A stretch of DNA of 64,000 nt from JAWHQP01 sp032586195 (GCA_032586195.1 JAWHQP010000003.1:245955-309954); one strand, 5' to 3'; shown: positions 1-9,505, numbered from the stretch's first letter. A program made the numbers and translations. The notes: generated by a model not told the origin, from the letters alone.

Positions 1-91
1 TGATCACTGTGCTTCGCCGCAGTATAAGGTTGAAATCACCCCGGCTTTTAAAAAACAATTAAAACAGTTTTTAAAGGACCGACTCAAATAA
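1..91 (+). CDS. C-terminal fragment of an unidentified protein (runs in from the left edge)
   Basis: An open frame (frame 2) runs from the window edge to a TAA stop at 89-91. It encodes about 29 residues, basic and lysine-rich near the end (…KKQLKQFLKDRLK). It sits 22 bases before the sotB start on the same strand, so it is probably the last codons of the preceding gene. Too little remains to name a family. The frame could also be chance, as only 90 bases are visible. Confidence 0.45.
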   Translation, partial: DHCASPQYKVEITPAFKKQLKQFLKDRLK

Positions 92-113
92 AAGAATTTA
101 GAGATAGCAAAAT

Positions 114-1304
114 ATGAAAGATCATAAAGTCGCGCAGCGAATTGCCTATTTCCGTGTAATGACAATGGCATTCGCTGCCTTTATTTTTAATACGACGGAA
201 TATATTCCCGTTGCGTTACTTTCCGATATCGCGCAGAGTTTTGATATGACGGTGGACAGCACGGGCTGGATGATCACCATTTATGCCTGGGTGGTTTCCC
301 TGATGTCACTGCCCTTTATGTTGTTGACGGTAAAATTAGAACGCCGCAGTTTGCTGATTAAACTGTTTATCCTGTTTATCGCCAGCCATGTACTTTCGGT
401 TTTTGCGTGGAATTATTGGATTTTACTGTTGAGCCGTATCGGTATCGCTTTTTCTCATGCTGTGTTCTGGTCGATTACGTCGGCGCTCACCATTCGTATT
501 GCTCCCAAGGGTAAACAAACTCAGGCACTCGGCCTGCTGGCAATGGGATCTGCCCTTGCCATGGTGCTCGGTCTGCCGCTCGGTCGTGTGATCGGACAAT
601 TGTTCGGCTGGCGGACGACCTTTGCTATTATCGGTATCATCGCCTTTGTCGTCATGCTGGTGCTGGCTCGTTTACTGCCGCATTTACCGAGCAAAAATTC
701 AGGTTCATTGGCCAGCGTACCGTTGCTGCTTAAACGTCCGATTCTGATCGGCATTTACGCCATTACGGTGATTATGGTATCCGCCCATTTTACCGCCTAT
801 AGCTATATTGAACCCTTTATGCTGAATATCGGCAATATGTCCGCCGAAACGGCAACCGCAGCGTTGTTCGTGTTTGGCTTATCGGGTATTACCGCAAGCC
901 TGTTGTTCGGGCGTTTGTATCGCTTAGGCCCGGCAAAATTTTTGGTCAGTATGATGATATTGCTCACGGGCTCACTGTTTTTATTATTGCCGCTGAGCCA
1001 TAACGCTTTCTTTATGTTTCTGTTGATTTTTATTTGGGGTATTGGTATTTCGGGCATCGGCTTAAGCCTGCAAATGCGTGTACTACAGCTTGCTCCCGAC
1101 GCGACGGATGTGGCGATGTCCATGTTCTCGGGGATTTACAATATCGGTATCGGCGGCGGAGCATTAATCGGCGGGCAGGTGATGAAGTTTTTAGGCCTGT
1201 CCGGTATCGGCTTTGTAGGCATGGTGTTGGGCGGCATCGGCACGCTGATGTTTATCCGTCTGCATATGAAATACCGTCATTTGGCCATTAAGGGAATTAA
1301 ATAG
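114..1304 (+). CDS. sotB: SotB-type sugar efflux transporter (MFS)
   Basis: This 396-residue, strongly hydrophobic protein has about 12 membrane segments and is recognised as an inner-membrane proton-driven MFS exporter of the SotB/YdeA family, which extrudes sugars such as arabinose or lactose in enterobacteria. Family hallmarks are the N-terminal AAFIFNTTEYIPVALLSDIA stretch, the ERR loop after the second/third helix, GLPLGRVIGQLFGWR, and LAPDATDVAMSMFSGIYNIG near the C-terminus. Length matches the E. coli protein (about 396). No strong Shine-Dalgarno precedes the ATG. An uptake signal and an intergenic repeat element follow immediately after the stop. The physiological substrate cannot be told from sequence. 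Confidence 0.88.
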   Translation: MKDHKVAQRIAYFRVMTMAFAAFIFNTTEYIPVALLSDIAQSFDMTVDSTGWMITIYAWVVSLMSLPFMLLTVKLERRSLLIKLFILFIASHVLSVFAWNYWILLLSRIGIAFSHAVFWSITSALTIRIAPKGKQTQALGLLAMGSALAMVLGLPLGRVIGQLFGWRTTFAIIGIIAFVVMLVLARLLPHLPSKNSGSLASVPLLLKRPILIGIYAITVIMVSAHFTAYSYIEPFMLNIGNMSAETATAALFVFGLSGITASLLFGRLYRLGPAKFLVSMMILLTGSLFLLLPLSHNAFFMFLLIFIWGIGISGIGLSLQMRVLQLAPDATDVAMSMFSGIYNIGIGGGALIGGQVMKFLGLSGIGFVGMVLGGIGTLMFIRLHMKYRHLAIKGIK

Positions 1305-1308
1305 ATAA

Positions 1309-1401
1309 AAAGTGCGGTGCTAAAAAAAGCATTATTTTTTAAACGTTGGCTTTGCTAACGGTGCCGAAGGATAGCAATTTTTATGAAAAGTTGCGTATAA
1401 A
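1309..1401 (+). repeat. Intergenic repeat element, copy C (USS-headed, ~93 bp)
   Basis: It starts with the uptake signal AAAGTGCGGT and ends with TTGCGTATAAA. It shares the ordered blocks AACGTTGGCTTTGC, ACGGTGCCGAAGG and TAGCAA with copies at 4807, 12995 and 17342. It lies between sotB and the convergent tRNA-Leu gene. Confidence 0.75.
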
Positions 1402-1441
1402 TTCCGAGTTTTGAGGGTGACATTGTGAGAGTGATATTGAA

Positions 1442-1528
1442 TGGTGCCCAAAGTCGGGCTCGAACCGACACGTCCGTAAGGACACTAGCACCTGAAGCTA
1501 GCGCGTCTACCAATTCCGCCATCTGGGC
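1442..1528 (-). tRNA. tRNA-Leu (anticodon CAG)
   Basis: The minus strand gives an 87-nt class II tRNA beginning GCCCAGATGGCGGAA and ending in an encoded CCA. The anticodon stem CTAGC/GCTAG encloses the loop TTCAGGT, so the anticodon is CAG, reading CUG. The long variable arm GTGTCCTTACGGAC and the T loop GTTCGAGC are typical of tRNA-Leu and close to the E. coli CUG isoacceptor. The acceptor stem GCCCAGA pairs with the 3' TTTGGGC with one non-standard position. Confidence 0.96.
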
Positions 1529-1545
1529 TTGCTGGAATGGGCGTA

Positions 1546-1574
1546 AGAGTAATGATTTATGTTGATGTTGTCAA
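1546..1574 (-). promoter_or_regulatory. Promoter of tRNA-Leu
   Basis: On the minus strand a perfect TTGACA (1574-1569) is followed after 17 bases by TACTCT (1551-1546), then a GC-rich discriminator (ACGCCC). The tRNA 5' end lies 18 bases further. Perfect -35, ideal spacing and GC-rich discriminator are typical of stable-RNA promoters under stringent control (inference). Confidence 0.7.
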
Positions 1575-1741
1575 CAGTTTCTTGTCGCCGCACTGACGGC
1601 TGGCGAATTTTTAGGCAATAGGTTTGATTTTTAACGATATTTGCACCGAATCCAAACCGCTTGTCTTTTTGCATTGAGAACCGATTTTCGGTAAAATTAG
1701 CCGTTTTTATTTTGTAAAATCAGACATTACACGAGAAATTT

Positions 1742-4606
1742 ATGACACAAAAATTCGAGATGGCAGACCGCTTTGAAGCGTCGAAAGTAGAACAGGCCTT
1801 ATATAAACACTGGGAAGAAAGCGGTTATTTTAAGCCGTCTGAAAATGAGAACGTGCCGAGTTATTGCATTGCTATTCCGCCGCCGAATGTAACGGGCAGC
1901 CTGCATATGGGGCATGCGTTCCAGCAAACCTTGATGGATACGCTCATTCGTTTCCATCGGATGGAAGGTGATAACACTCTGTGGCAGGCGGGAACGGATC
2001 ACGCAGGTATCGCGACCCAAATGGTGGTGGAGCGTAAAATTGCGGCGGAAGAGGGCAAAACCCGCCATGATTACGGGCGTGAAGCGTTCATCAACAAAAT
2101 TTGGGATTGGAAAGCCTATTCCGGCGGCACAATCAGCCAGCAAATGCGGCGTTTGGGCAATTCCATTGACTGGGAGCGCGAGCGTTTCACCATGGACGAA
2201 GGTTTGTCCGCTGCGGTAAAAGAAGTATTTGTTCGTTTGCACGAGGAAGGGTTAATTTATCGTGGCAAACGTTTGGTGAACTGGGATCCGAAACTGCATA
2301 CCGCGATTTCCGACCTTGAAGTGGAAAACAAAGAAAGTAAAGGCTCGCTGTGGCATTTCCGTTATCCGTTAGCGAATGGAGTGAAAACGGCGGAAGGTTT
2401 GGATTACTTAGTGGTGGCGACCACTCGTCCTGAAACCGTATTAGGTGATACGGCGGTGGCGGTTCATCCTGAAGACGAGCGTTATCAATCACTGATCGGC
2501 AAAAACGTCATTCTGCCGTTAATAAATCGTGAAATCCCGATTATTGCCGATGAGTATGTGGATCGTGAGTTCGGTACCGGCTGCGTGAAAATTACCCCTG
2601 CTCACGATTTCAACGACTACGAAGTGGGAAAACGGCACGGCTTGCCGATGGTGAATGTGATGACCCTGAATGCCGACATTCGTGACGAAGCGGAAGTGAT
2701 CGGCGCGGATGGAAAAACTCTCGAAAATAGCACCGCACTTATTCCTGCCGATTACCGAGGCTTGGAGCGTTTTGCGGCTCGTAAAAAAGTGGTGGCGGAT
2801 TTTGAGGCGTTGGGTCTGTTGGATCAGATCAAACCGCACGATTTGAAGGTGCCTTATGGCGACCGTGGCGGCGTACCGATTGAGCCAATGTTGACCGATC
2901 AATGGTATGTGAGTGTGAAACCGTTAGCCGAAGCGGCGATTAAAGCGGTGGAAGACGGCGAAATTCAATTTGTGCCGAAACAATACGAAAATCTCTATTT
3001 CGCGTGGATGCGTGATATTCAGGACTGGTGTATTTCTCGTCAGTTGTGGTGGGGACACCGCATTCCGGCCTGGTATGACGAGGCGGGCAATGTTTATGTG
3101 GCGCGTGATGAAGCGGAGGTGCGGTCAAAATACGGCTTGGATGAGAACCTACCGCTCCGCCAAGATGAAGATGTGCTGGATACTTGGTTCTCATCCGGCT
3201 TGTGGACGTTCTCAACGCTGGGTTGGCCGAAACAGACCAAAGATCTTAAAATGTTCCATCCGACGGACGTGCTGATTACGGGCTTTGATATCATCTTTTT
3301 CTGGGTGGCTCGTATGATTATGTTTACGATGCATTTCATTAAGGACGAAAACGGCAAACCGCAGGTGCCGTTCAAAACCGTTTATGTAACGGGTTTGATC
3401 CGTGATGAAAACGGTCAGAAAATGTCGAAATCGAAGGGCAATGTGCTTGACCCGATTGATATGATTGACGGCATTTCCCTTGAGAAGCTGGTCGAAAAAC
3501 GCACGGGGAACATGATGCAACCTCAGCTTGCCGAGAAAATCGCTAAAGCCACCCGCAAAGAATTCGCCAATGGTATTGCCGCTCACGGTACGGACGCGTT
3601 GCGCTTCACCCTTGCCGCTCTTGCCAGCAACGGTCGAGACATCAACTGGGATATGAAACGTTTGGAAGGCTACCGCAACTTCTGCAATAAATTGTGGAAC
3701 GCAAGCCGTTTCGTACTGACCAACGACAAACTTGATTTAAATTCAGGCGAAATTGAGTTCTCGGTGGCGGATCGCTGGATTGAAAGTGCTTTTAATCGTA
3801 CCGTAGGCGAGTTGCGTGAAGCGTTGCAGCAATACCGTTTTGACTTGGCGGCCAATTCTATTTATGAGTTTACCTGGAATCAGTTCTGCGACTGGTATTT
3901 GGAACTGACCAAACCTGTGTTTGCCAGCGGCACGACCGCACAAAAACGTGGGGCGAGTCAAACCTTGGTTAAAGTGCTGGAAAAATTATTGCGTTTATCC
4001 CACCCGATTATGCCGTTCATCACCGAAGAGATCTGGCAAAAAGTAAAAGGCTTCGCCGGTGTGTCAGGCGATACTATTATGTTACAGCCATTCCCGAAAG
4101 TAGATAACGGTGCGATTGATACTGAAGCCGAAAAACAGATTGACTGGCTGAAAGGGGTCATCGTGGCGGTGCGGAATATCCGTGCGGAATGTAATATCGC
4201 GCCAAGCAAAGGATTAGATCTCTGCTTGCGCAATCTCAGCAAAACCGATTGCAAAATTTTGTCGGAAAACGGCCGCTTGTTGCAGGCAATGGCGAAGTTA
4301 GACAGCATTCAAACTCTCGAAGCCGCTCAAGAAGCCCCGCTTTCCGTGGCGAAATTAGTCAGCAACGTTGAAGTACTTGTGCCAATGGCCGGTTTTATCA
4401 ACAAAGAAACGGAACTGGCTCGGCTCACCAAGGAAATCGATAAACTCAACAATGAGATTGCCCGCATTGAAAGTAAGCTCGGCAACGAAAGTTTCGTGGC
4501 AAAAGCTCCGGAAGTGGTGATTGCCAAAGAGCGTGAAAAAATGCAAGGCTACCTTGACGGACTTGAGAAACTGAGAAATCAGTATAAGGCGATTGAGGCG
4601 TTATAA
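1742..4606 (+). CDS. valS: Valyl-tRNA synthetase
   Basis: This 954-residue class Ia aminoacyl-tRNA synthetase charges tRNA-Val in the cytoplasm. The HIGH-type motif HMGH lies at residues 55-58 in PPNVTGSLHMGH, and the KMSKS motif at about 560-564. A CP1 editing domain lies between them (GTGCVKITPAHDFNDY), and the last ~70 residues form the charged C-terminal coiled coil typical of ValRS. Length equals the E. coli enzyme within a few residues. An uptake signal (2732-2740) is embedded in the frame and encodes STAL in a surface-like stretch. The gene is monocistronic and followed by a strong terminator. Confidence 0.98.
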   Translation: MTQKFEMADRFEASKVEQALYKHWEESGYFKPSENENVPSYCIAIPPPNVTGSLHMGHAFQQTLMDTLIRFHRMEGDNTLWQAGTDHAGIATQMVVERKIAAEEGKTRHDYGREAFINKIWDWKAYSGGTISQQMRRLGNSIDWERERFTMDEGLSAAVKEVFVRLHEEGLIYRGKRLVNWDPKLHTAISDLEVENKESKGSLWHFRYPLANGVKTAEGLDYLVVATTRPETVLGDTAVAVHPEDERYQSLIGKNVILPLINREIPIIADEYVDREFGTGCVKITPAHDFNDYEVGKRHGLPMVNVMTLNADIRDEAEVIGADGKTLENSTALIPADYRGLERFAARKKVVADFEALGLLDQIKPHDLKVPYGDRGGVPIEPMLTDQWYVSVKPLAEAAIKAVEDGEIQFVPKQYENLYFAWMRDIQDWCISRQLWWGHRIPAWYDEAGNVYVARDEAEVRSKYGLDENLPLRQDEDVLDTWFSSGLWTFSTLGWPKQTKDLKMFHPTDVLITGFDIIFFWVARMIMFTMHFIKDENGKPQVPFKTVYVTGLIRDENGQKMSKSKGNVLDPIDMIDGISLEKLVEKRTGNMMQPQLAEKIAKATRKEFANGIAAHGTDALRFTLAALASNGRDINWDMKRLEGYRNFCNKLWNASRFVLTNDKLDLNSGEIEFSVADRWIESAFNRTVGELREALQQYRFDLAANSIYEFTWNQFCDWYLELTKPVFASGTTAQKRGASQTLVKVLEKLLRLSHPIMPFITEEIWQKVKGFAGVSGDTIMLQPFPKVDNGAIDTEAEKQIDWLKGVIVAVRNIRAECNIAPSKGLDLCLRNLSKTDCKILSENGRLLQAMAKLDSIQTLEAAQEAPLSVAKLVSNVEVLVPMAGFINKETELARLTKEIDKLNNEIARIESKLGNESFVAKAPEVVIAKEREKMQGYLDGLEKLRNQYKAIEAL

Positions 4607-4626
4607 CGGCTTTTGAAGTAAGAAGC

Positions 4627-4668
4627 AAGGCGGATCAAATTTTGAGCAGCAAAATTTATCCGCCTTTT
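4627..4668. terminator. Intrinsic terminator after valS
   Basis: The arms AAGGCGGATcAAATTTTG and CAAAATTTATCCGCCTT pair over 17 bp with a single bulged C and a five-base loop. The right arm runs into TTTT, which suits termination of valS; the arm's A-run gives a T-run on the minus strand as well. Confidence 0.8.
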
Positions 4669-4806
4669 GTTTATAAAACGAATGAGAGTTCACCATGGAA
4701 CTTCAGCAAGTGCGGTGTCGAAAACGGGAGTTTTTTGCAATGTTAAAAACTCGGAAATTTGGCACCGCAGTTGGTTTGAACAATAAAAAACCGCACCTTA
4801 AAACTT

Positions 4807-4900
4807 AAAGTGCGGTGTTGATAAAAGCTTTAGCTTTTGAACGCTGGCTTTGCCAACAGTGCCAAAAGCATAGCAGCTTCCATACGAAGTTGCGTATAAA
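4807..4900 (+). repeat. Intergenic repeat element, copy A (94 bp, intact)
   Basis: It runs from AAAGTGCGGT to TTGCGTATAAA. Internal palindromes are GCTGGCTTTGCCAAC (hairpin with a mismatch) and GCTTCCATACGAAGTTGC. It lies between convergent valS and purA and ends 12 bases before the purA stop. It aligns over its full length with copy B (12995-13088). Confidence 0.85.
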
Positions 4901-4912
4901 AGGTTTTTTGTG

Positions 4913-6211
4913 TTACGCCGCGAACGGGTCCTGTAAAATCATGGTTTGTACACGATCCGGACCGGTCGAAAGAATCGCTACCGGCACGCCGGTTACTTCT
5001 TCGATGCGTTTCACGTAGTTACGCGTATTTTCCGGCAGTGCGTTGATGTCGGTTAGACCGAAAGTATTTTCTTTCCAGCCCGGCATGGTTTCGTAAATCG
5101 GTTCAACACCTTCCCAGTCTTTAGCGGCAAGCGGAGCGTATTTCACGATTTCACCGCTCGGTAATTTGTAGGCAACGCAGATTTTCACTTCATCAAAGCC
5201 GTCTAACACGTCCAGTTTGGTCATGCAGAAGCCTGAAATGGAATTTACCTGAATCGCACGGCGGATAGCGACTGCGTCAAACCAGCCGCAGCGGCGGGGA
5301 CGACCTGTTACCGCGCCGAATTCATTACCCTTGCGAGCGATTTCCTTACCCACTTCGTCAAACAGTTCGGTAGTGAACGGGCCGCCGCCAACACGGGTAC
5401 AATAGGCTTTGACGATACCTAAGACATAATCGATATTGCGAGGGCCTAAACCGGAACCGGTCGCCACGCCGCCTGCCGTGGTATTGGAGCTGGTTACATA
5501 CGGATAGGTACCGTGGTCAATGTCGAGCATGGCACCTTGCGCGCCTTCAAACAGAATGTTGTCACCATTTTCACGGGCTGTGTTGAGGATGGCACCGATA
5601 TCAGCAACCATGCCGGTGATCACATCAGCGATGGCCATCACGTCATCAAGGGTTTTCTGATAATCCACCGCTTCGACTTTGTAATAATGAACCAGTTGGA
5701 AATTGTAGTAATCAAGGATATTTTTCAGTTTTTCGGCAAAGGCCGCTCGATCAAATAAATCGCCCACCCGTAAACCGCGGCGAGCCACTTTATCTTCATA
5801 TGCGGGGCCTATACCGCGACCGGTGGTGCCGATCGCCTTTTTACCTAAAGCGGCTTCGCGGGCGTGATCCATGGCGATATGATAGGGAAGAATTAGCGGG
5901 CAAGCCTCGGAAATCAATAAACGCTCGCGCACCTTGATACCACGGCTTTCCAATTCGCCCATTTCTTGCATTAATGCGGCGGGGGAGAGTACAACGCCGT
6001 TGCCGATTAGGCAGGTGACGTTATCGCGTAAAATGCCGCTTGGAATTAAACGTAATACGGTTTTTTCACCATCAATAATTAAAGTATGGCCTGCGTTGTG
6101 ACCTCCTTGATAACGCACCACGTATTTTACGCGGTCGGTGAGTAAATCAACGATTTTACCCTTACCTTCATCGCCCCATTGAGCGCCTAAGACAACTACA
6201 CTTTTGCCCAT
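4913..6211 (-). CDS. purA: Adenylosuccinate synthetase
   Basis: This 432-residue enzyme joins IMP and aspartate with GTP hydrolysis, the first committed step to AMP. The N-terminal GAQWGDEGKGK loop (residues 9-19, with the conserved Asp14) and the GGHNAGHT motif identify it, and AIGTTGRGIGPAYEDK and the GTP-site STGPDR near the C-terminus agree. I start at the ATG at 6211, preceded by AAGGCGG, because it matches the E. coli N-terminus and 432-residue length. An upstream in-frame ATG (6235) lacks a ribosome site. It lies downstream of hflKC as in E. coli, but a hairpin after hflC separates them. Confidence 0.98.
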   Translation of the reverse strand: MGKSVVVLGAQWGDEGKGKIVDLLTDRVKYVVRYQGGHNAGHTLIIDGEKTVLRLIPSGILRDNVTCLIGNGVVLSPAALMQEMGELESRGIKVRERLLISEACPLILPYHIAMDHAREAALGKKAIGTTGRGIGPAYEDKVARRGLRVGDLFDRAAFAEKLKNILDYYNFQLVHYYKVEAVDYQKTLDDVMAIADVITGMVADIGAILNTARENGDNILFEGAQGAMLDIDHGTYPYVTSSNTTAGGVATGSGLGPRNIDYVLGIVKAYCTRVGGGPFTTELFDEVGKEIARKGNEFGAVTGRPRRCGWFDAVAIRRAIQVNSISGFCMTKLDVLDGFDEVKICVAYKLPSGEIVKYAPLAAKDWEGVEPIYETMPGWKENTFGLTDINALPENTRNYVKRIEEVTGVPVAILSTGPDRVQTMILQDPFAA

Positions 6212-6330
6212 AAGAAATTCCGCCTTTTTAGACATGTTTGATAAATAAGTTCGCGGCTAACTTTACTATTTTCTGCCTGAGATCTCAATGCAAATTCAAT
6301 GAAAGTTCCGATTAACTGGATATTTTTCAA

Positions 6331-6363
6331 TAAAAAGGTGCCAATAAAGGAAAGGCACCTTTG
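6331..6363 (-). terminator. Terminator after hflC
   Basis: The 9-bp perfect stem AAAGGTGCC/GGCACCTTT (6334-6342 and 6354-6362) is followed on the minus strand by TT-rich sequence. It lies 17 bases past the hflC stop and upstream of purA, so hflKC and purA are probably separate transcription units. Confidence 0.65.
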
Positions 6364-6379
6364 TAAGCATTAAATTCGA

Positions 6380-7267
6380 TTACTTGTTCGGAGTCTGCAT
6401 AAAGCGGAAGAATTCGCTGCCGGGTTTGAGGATCATCATATTTTCCGAACCGGAGAAGCTGTTTTCGTAAGCTTTGAGACTGCGAATGAAGGTATAAAAT
6501 TCAGGCTCGCCGGCAAAGGCATCGCTGTATAGTTTTGCCGCGGTCGCATCCCCTTCACCGCGTAATTCTTGAGCGGTTTTGTTGGCGTTGGCGAGAATCA
6601 CGGTCACTTTGCGATCAACGTCAGCTTGAATGAAAGCCGCTTTTTCTTTACCCTGTGAGCGGTGTTCGCGGGCTACCGCATCACGTTCCGCCCGCATGCG
6701 TTGGTAGATGGAAGAAGAGACTTCGTCAGGTAAATTGATTTGTTTGACGCGCACATCGATCACTTCAATCCCTAATTCCGCGGTGCTGTCTTGTCCCGTA
6801 TTTAAAGCTTTGCGGGCACCTTCCATTAATTCGCCGCGAGTACCGGATACAATATCCTTGATGGTACGGGAACCGACTTCGGAACGCAGACGGTCATTCA
6901 CCTTGCGGCGCAGCAGGTTGGATGCCTGGTTATAATCGCCGCCGCCCGTTGCGGTGTAGAATTTACCGAAATCGCTGATACGCCATTTCACATAGGAATC
7001 CACCAGCAAGTCTTTTTTCTCCACAGTGACAAAACGGGCGGGTTGACCGTCTAGGGTGCGGATACGTGCATCCAACACCTTGAGGGAATCAATGAGCGGC
7101 AGTTTGAAGTGTAAGCCCGGCCGGTACACCATCACTTTGTTATCCGCGTCACGCTGTACTTTGCCGAAACGCAGCATAATGCCGCGCGTGCCTTCGTCAA
7201 CCACCACTACACTGAGGTAAATCAGCAGCGCAAGGACAATAACGATCGGAGTTAAATATTTACGCAT
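6380..7267 (-). CDS. hflC: HflC, FtsH protease modulator
   Basis: This 295-residue SPFH/prohibitin-family inner-membrane protein has a single N-terminal membrane anchor (about residues 4-22) and a large periplasmic SPFH domain. With HflK it forms the cage that surrounds FtsH and modulates degradation of membrane proteins. Recognisable stretches are VVVDEGTRGIMLRFGKV, DVRVKQINLPDEVS and RMRAERDAVAREHRSQG. The start codon overlaps the hflK stop by one base (TAATG), a mark of translational coupling. Length is shorter than the E. coli protein (334), mainly at the C-terminus. Confidence 0.95.
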   Translation of the reverse strand: MRKYLTPIVIVLALLIYLSVVVVDEGTRGIMLRFGKVQRDADNKVMVYRPGLHFKLPLIDSLKVLDARIRTLDGQPARFVTVEKKDLLVDSYVKWRISDFGKFYTATGGGDYNQASNLLRRKVNDRLRSEVGSRTIKDIVSGTRGELMEGARKALNTGQDSTAELGIEVIDVRVKQINLPDEVSSSIYQRMRAERDAVAREHRSQGKEKAAFIQADVDRKVTVILANANKTAQELRGEGDATAAKLYSDAFAGEPEFYTFIRSLKAYENSFSGSENMMILKPGSEFFRFMQTPNK

Positions 7268-8514
7268 TAGTTAAATCTCCCTTGACGTGTGGCTGAAGGA
7301 TCCGGATAAACATTGTCGCTTTGTGGACTATGATTGGAAACTGCTCCGGAACGCACCGCACTTTGTGGTGCGGCCTGCCGGGTGGTGCCCTGACTTTGAG
7401 TGGACGGTGCGGCTTTCTGGTTACGCAATAACTGTTCTACCGGTAATACGGTTAGATTATTGTTGCCGGCGGAATCCACCATTACTTTCGGCGTTTTTGC
7501 CATAATGTTTTCCATGGTTTGAATGTAAAGGCGTTCACGCAGTAAATCCGGAGAAGCTTTGAATTCAGGGAATAAATGCTGATAACGTTCCACTTCACCC
7601 TTAGAGTTAAGCACAACCTGTTCTTTGTACGCCGTGGCTTCTTCCACGATACGTTGTGCGTTACCACGGGCGATAGGTTCCTGTTCGCGCGCATAGGCTT
7701 CCGCTTCACGGATGTAACGCTGTTCATCTTCTTGCGCTTTAATCGCATCATCGAAGGCGTCTTTAACTTCTTCCGGCGGACGGGCGGACTGTAGGTTCAC
7801 GTCAATCACTTCAAGCCCCATATCATAAGGCTTGATCACGTTATTCAGCGTTTTCCAGGTATTTTCCCGTACGGTGGAAAGCCCTTTGGTGAGAATATCA
7901 TCCATATTCATATGTCCGATGACGTAACGTAAGGCACTGTCGGTGGCCTGATTCAGGCTGTCGTCTGCGTTGGTTACGCTGAACAGGTATTTGGCCGGAT
8001 CCTGCACGCGGTATTGCACGGTCATTTCCACTTTAACCATATTTTCATCCTGGGTCAGCATGGCGCCCTGTGTTTTCAGCTCTTTCACCTGCTCTACATT
8101 GACCACGCGTACTCGGTCGATAAGAGTCGGTTTCCAGTTCAATCCCGGCTGTACGATGGAATGCAGTTCGCCGAAACGTGTTACGACGCCGCGTTCCGCT
8201 TCTTTCACGGTGTACAGACCACTAATGCCCCATACAAGGACTGCAATGGCGACGCCGATAGGTAAGAGTTTAGCTAAATTGGCCGGGGTCGTATTTTGCG
8301 GATTGCCGCCTTTTTTCCCGCCACCAAGTTTCTTCAATAAATTATTGAAGATTTCTTCGAGGTCGGGCGGGGATTGGTCCTGATTGGATCGGGAATTGCC
8401 GTTATTCCAGCCGGAATCTTTTTTCCCGTCCCGAGTTGAGCTATCCTCGGGCTTTTGTTGATTTCCTTGCCCGGGTTTTGCCCAAGGATCCTGATCTGAG
8501 CCGTTTACTGACAT
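7267..8514 (-). CDS. hflK: HflK, FtsH protease modulator
   Basis: This 415-residue partner of HflC has a Gly/Asn/Gln-rich cytoplasmic N-terminus (about 1-75), one membrane segment (about 81-101) and an SPFH domain (YTVKEAERGVVTRFGEL onward). The C-terminal tail is low-complexity and contains an uptake signal at 7355. I chose the ATG at 8514 because GGAG lies six bases before it; an ATG four codons upstream (8526) overlaps that ribosome site. It is the first gene of the hflKC pair. In E. coli hflX lies directly upstream, but here hflX is about 48 kb away. Confidence 0.95.
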   Translation of the reverse strand: MSVNGSDQDPWAKPGQGNQQKPEDSSTRDGKKDSGWNNGNSRSNQDQSPPDLEEIFNNLLKKLGGGKKGGNPQNTTPANLAKLLPIGVAIAVLVWGISGLYTVKEAERGVVTRFGELHSIVQPGLNWKPTLIDRVRVVNVEQVKELKTQGAMLTQDENMVKVEMTVQYRVQDPAKYLFSVTNADDSLNQATDSALRYVIGHMNMDDILTKGLSTVRENTWKTLNNVIKPYDMGLEVIDVNLQSARPPEEVKDAFDDAIKAQEDEQRYIREAEAYAREQEPIARGNAQRIVEEATAYKEQVVLNSKGEVERYQHLFPEFKASPDLLRERLYIQTMENIMAKTPKVMVDSAGNNNLTVLPVEQLLRNQKAAPSTQSQGTTRQAAPQSAVRSGAVSNHSPQSDNVYPDPSATRQGRFN

Positions 8515-8694
8515 TGAGTTCTCCATGTTGTCAAAAATTTGTCACAGTCTAAACAAAATTTAGGGGTAAGTCTAGCTGGATAAATGGGGCTAACAGATGG
8601 ATTTTTCAAGGAAAAATAAACAAATTTTTGACCGTTTTCGATGATTCTTGCATAATGGCGAATCTTTACCAATCTTAGCAAAATTAACAACATT

Positions 8695-9498
8695 ATGTCC
8701 GAACAAAAAACTCCAAAAATCAGCACCGCACTTTTTTCCGCATTGCCGATACTGTTCTTGCTCTTCATTGATATTTATACCATGTTTCTGCAGCCGTTGG
8801 GTAAAGCCGTTACGCACTTGGGGACTGCGATGCTGGCGGCGCAGCTGATTTGTCTGCTGATATACGGCAAAGGGGAAATCTGTAACGGACAACGCAGCCG
8901 TCTGAATAACGTGAACTGTTATTTTGCACTTTACTGGGGCGTATGGTTGCTACTGGATGTGTTTTCTACTTATCATTACGTCCTGACATCGATCAGTTGC
9001 GTGTGCGGTTTGCTGATGGTGATGTGCGTATCGAAACATTTCGCGGAAGATAAAGTGTTGCTGAATATCGCCGCCCTGATCGGTGTCATCGGTCTGCTGG
9101 CTTATTTGGTCATCCTGTTTTATATTCCGAGCTTGGGCTGGCTTCAGTACAACATTATCGCTCAATTGTTGACGGGCGTGATTATCGCTAATATTGCCTT
9201 GGTGATTTCCCGTAACCGCCTGCAAGGGTTTATTGCCTTGTTGCCGCTGGTGATGGCGGTTTTGTTATTGCTCAATGTGCTTGCCGTATTGGGAATTTTG
9301 GCGTTAAACCGTGAAAGTGCGGTGCTGTTTTCCAATGAATTTGCGCTGGTGTTGTATTTCGTATTACACCTTGTCATGATGGGAATGCTGGCGTGGCATA
9401 TTTTCCGTAAAACCGCGTTATCCTATAACACGCTGATGATTATGCTGCTGATGTCGGCAACTTTGCCGTTATGGGCAACCTTTGCCTATATCGGTTAG
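8695..9498 (+). CDS. Uncharacterised polytopic membrane protein
   Basis: This 267-residue protein is almost entirely hydrophobic, with about seven or eight predicted membrane segments joined by short loops and no large soluble domain. I do not recognise a family motif. Two uptake signals are inside the frame, at 8725 (codons for STAL near residues 11-14) and 9315. It is transcribed divergently from hflK across a 180-bp gap and convergently with znuA. No catalytic residues or substrate clues are visible. A lineage-restricted membrane protein is the most that can be said. Confidence 0.75.
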   Translation: MSEQKTPKISTALFSALPILFLLFIDIYTMFLQPLGKAVTHLGTAMLAAQLICLLIYGKGEICNGQRSRLNNVNCYFALYWGVWLLLDVFSTYHYVLTSISCVCGLLMVMCVSKHFAEDKVLLNIAALIGVIGLLAYLVILFYIPSLGWLQYNIIAQLLTGVIIANIALVISRNRLQGFIALLPLVMAVLLLLNVLAVLGILALNRESAVLFSNEFALVLYFVLHLVMMGMLAWHIFRKTALSYNTLMIMLLMSATLPLWATFAYIG

Positions 9499-9505
9499 TA
9501 AAATA

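Larger units (their letters stand above)
4607..4912. other. 306-bp gene-free stretch between convergent valS and purA
   Basis: No gene is seen. The stretch holds a bulged 17-bp hairpin terminator just after valS, an uptake signal at 4708, an inverted near-uptake/uptake pair at about 4791-4817, and a complete copy of the intergenic repeat element (4807-4900). It appears to be wholly transcription-termination and uptake-signal sequence. Confidence 0.7.
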
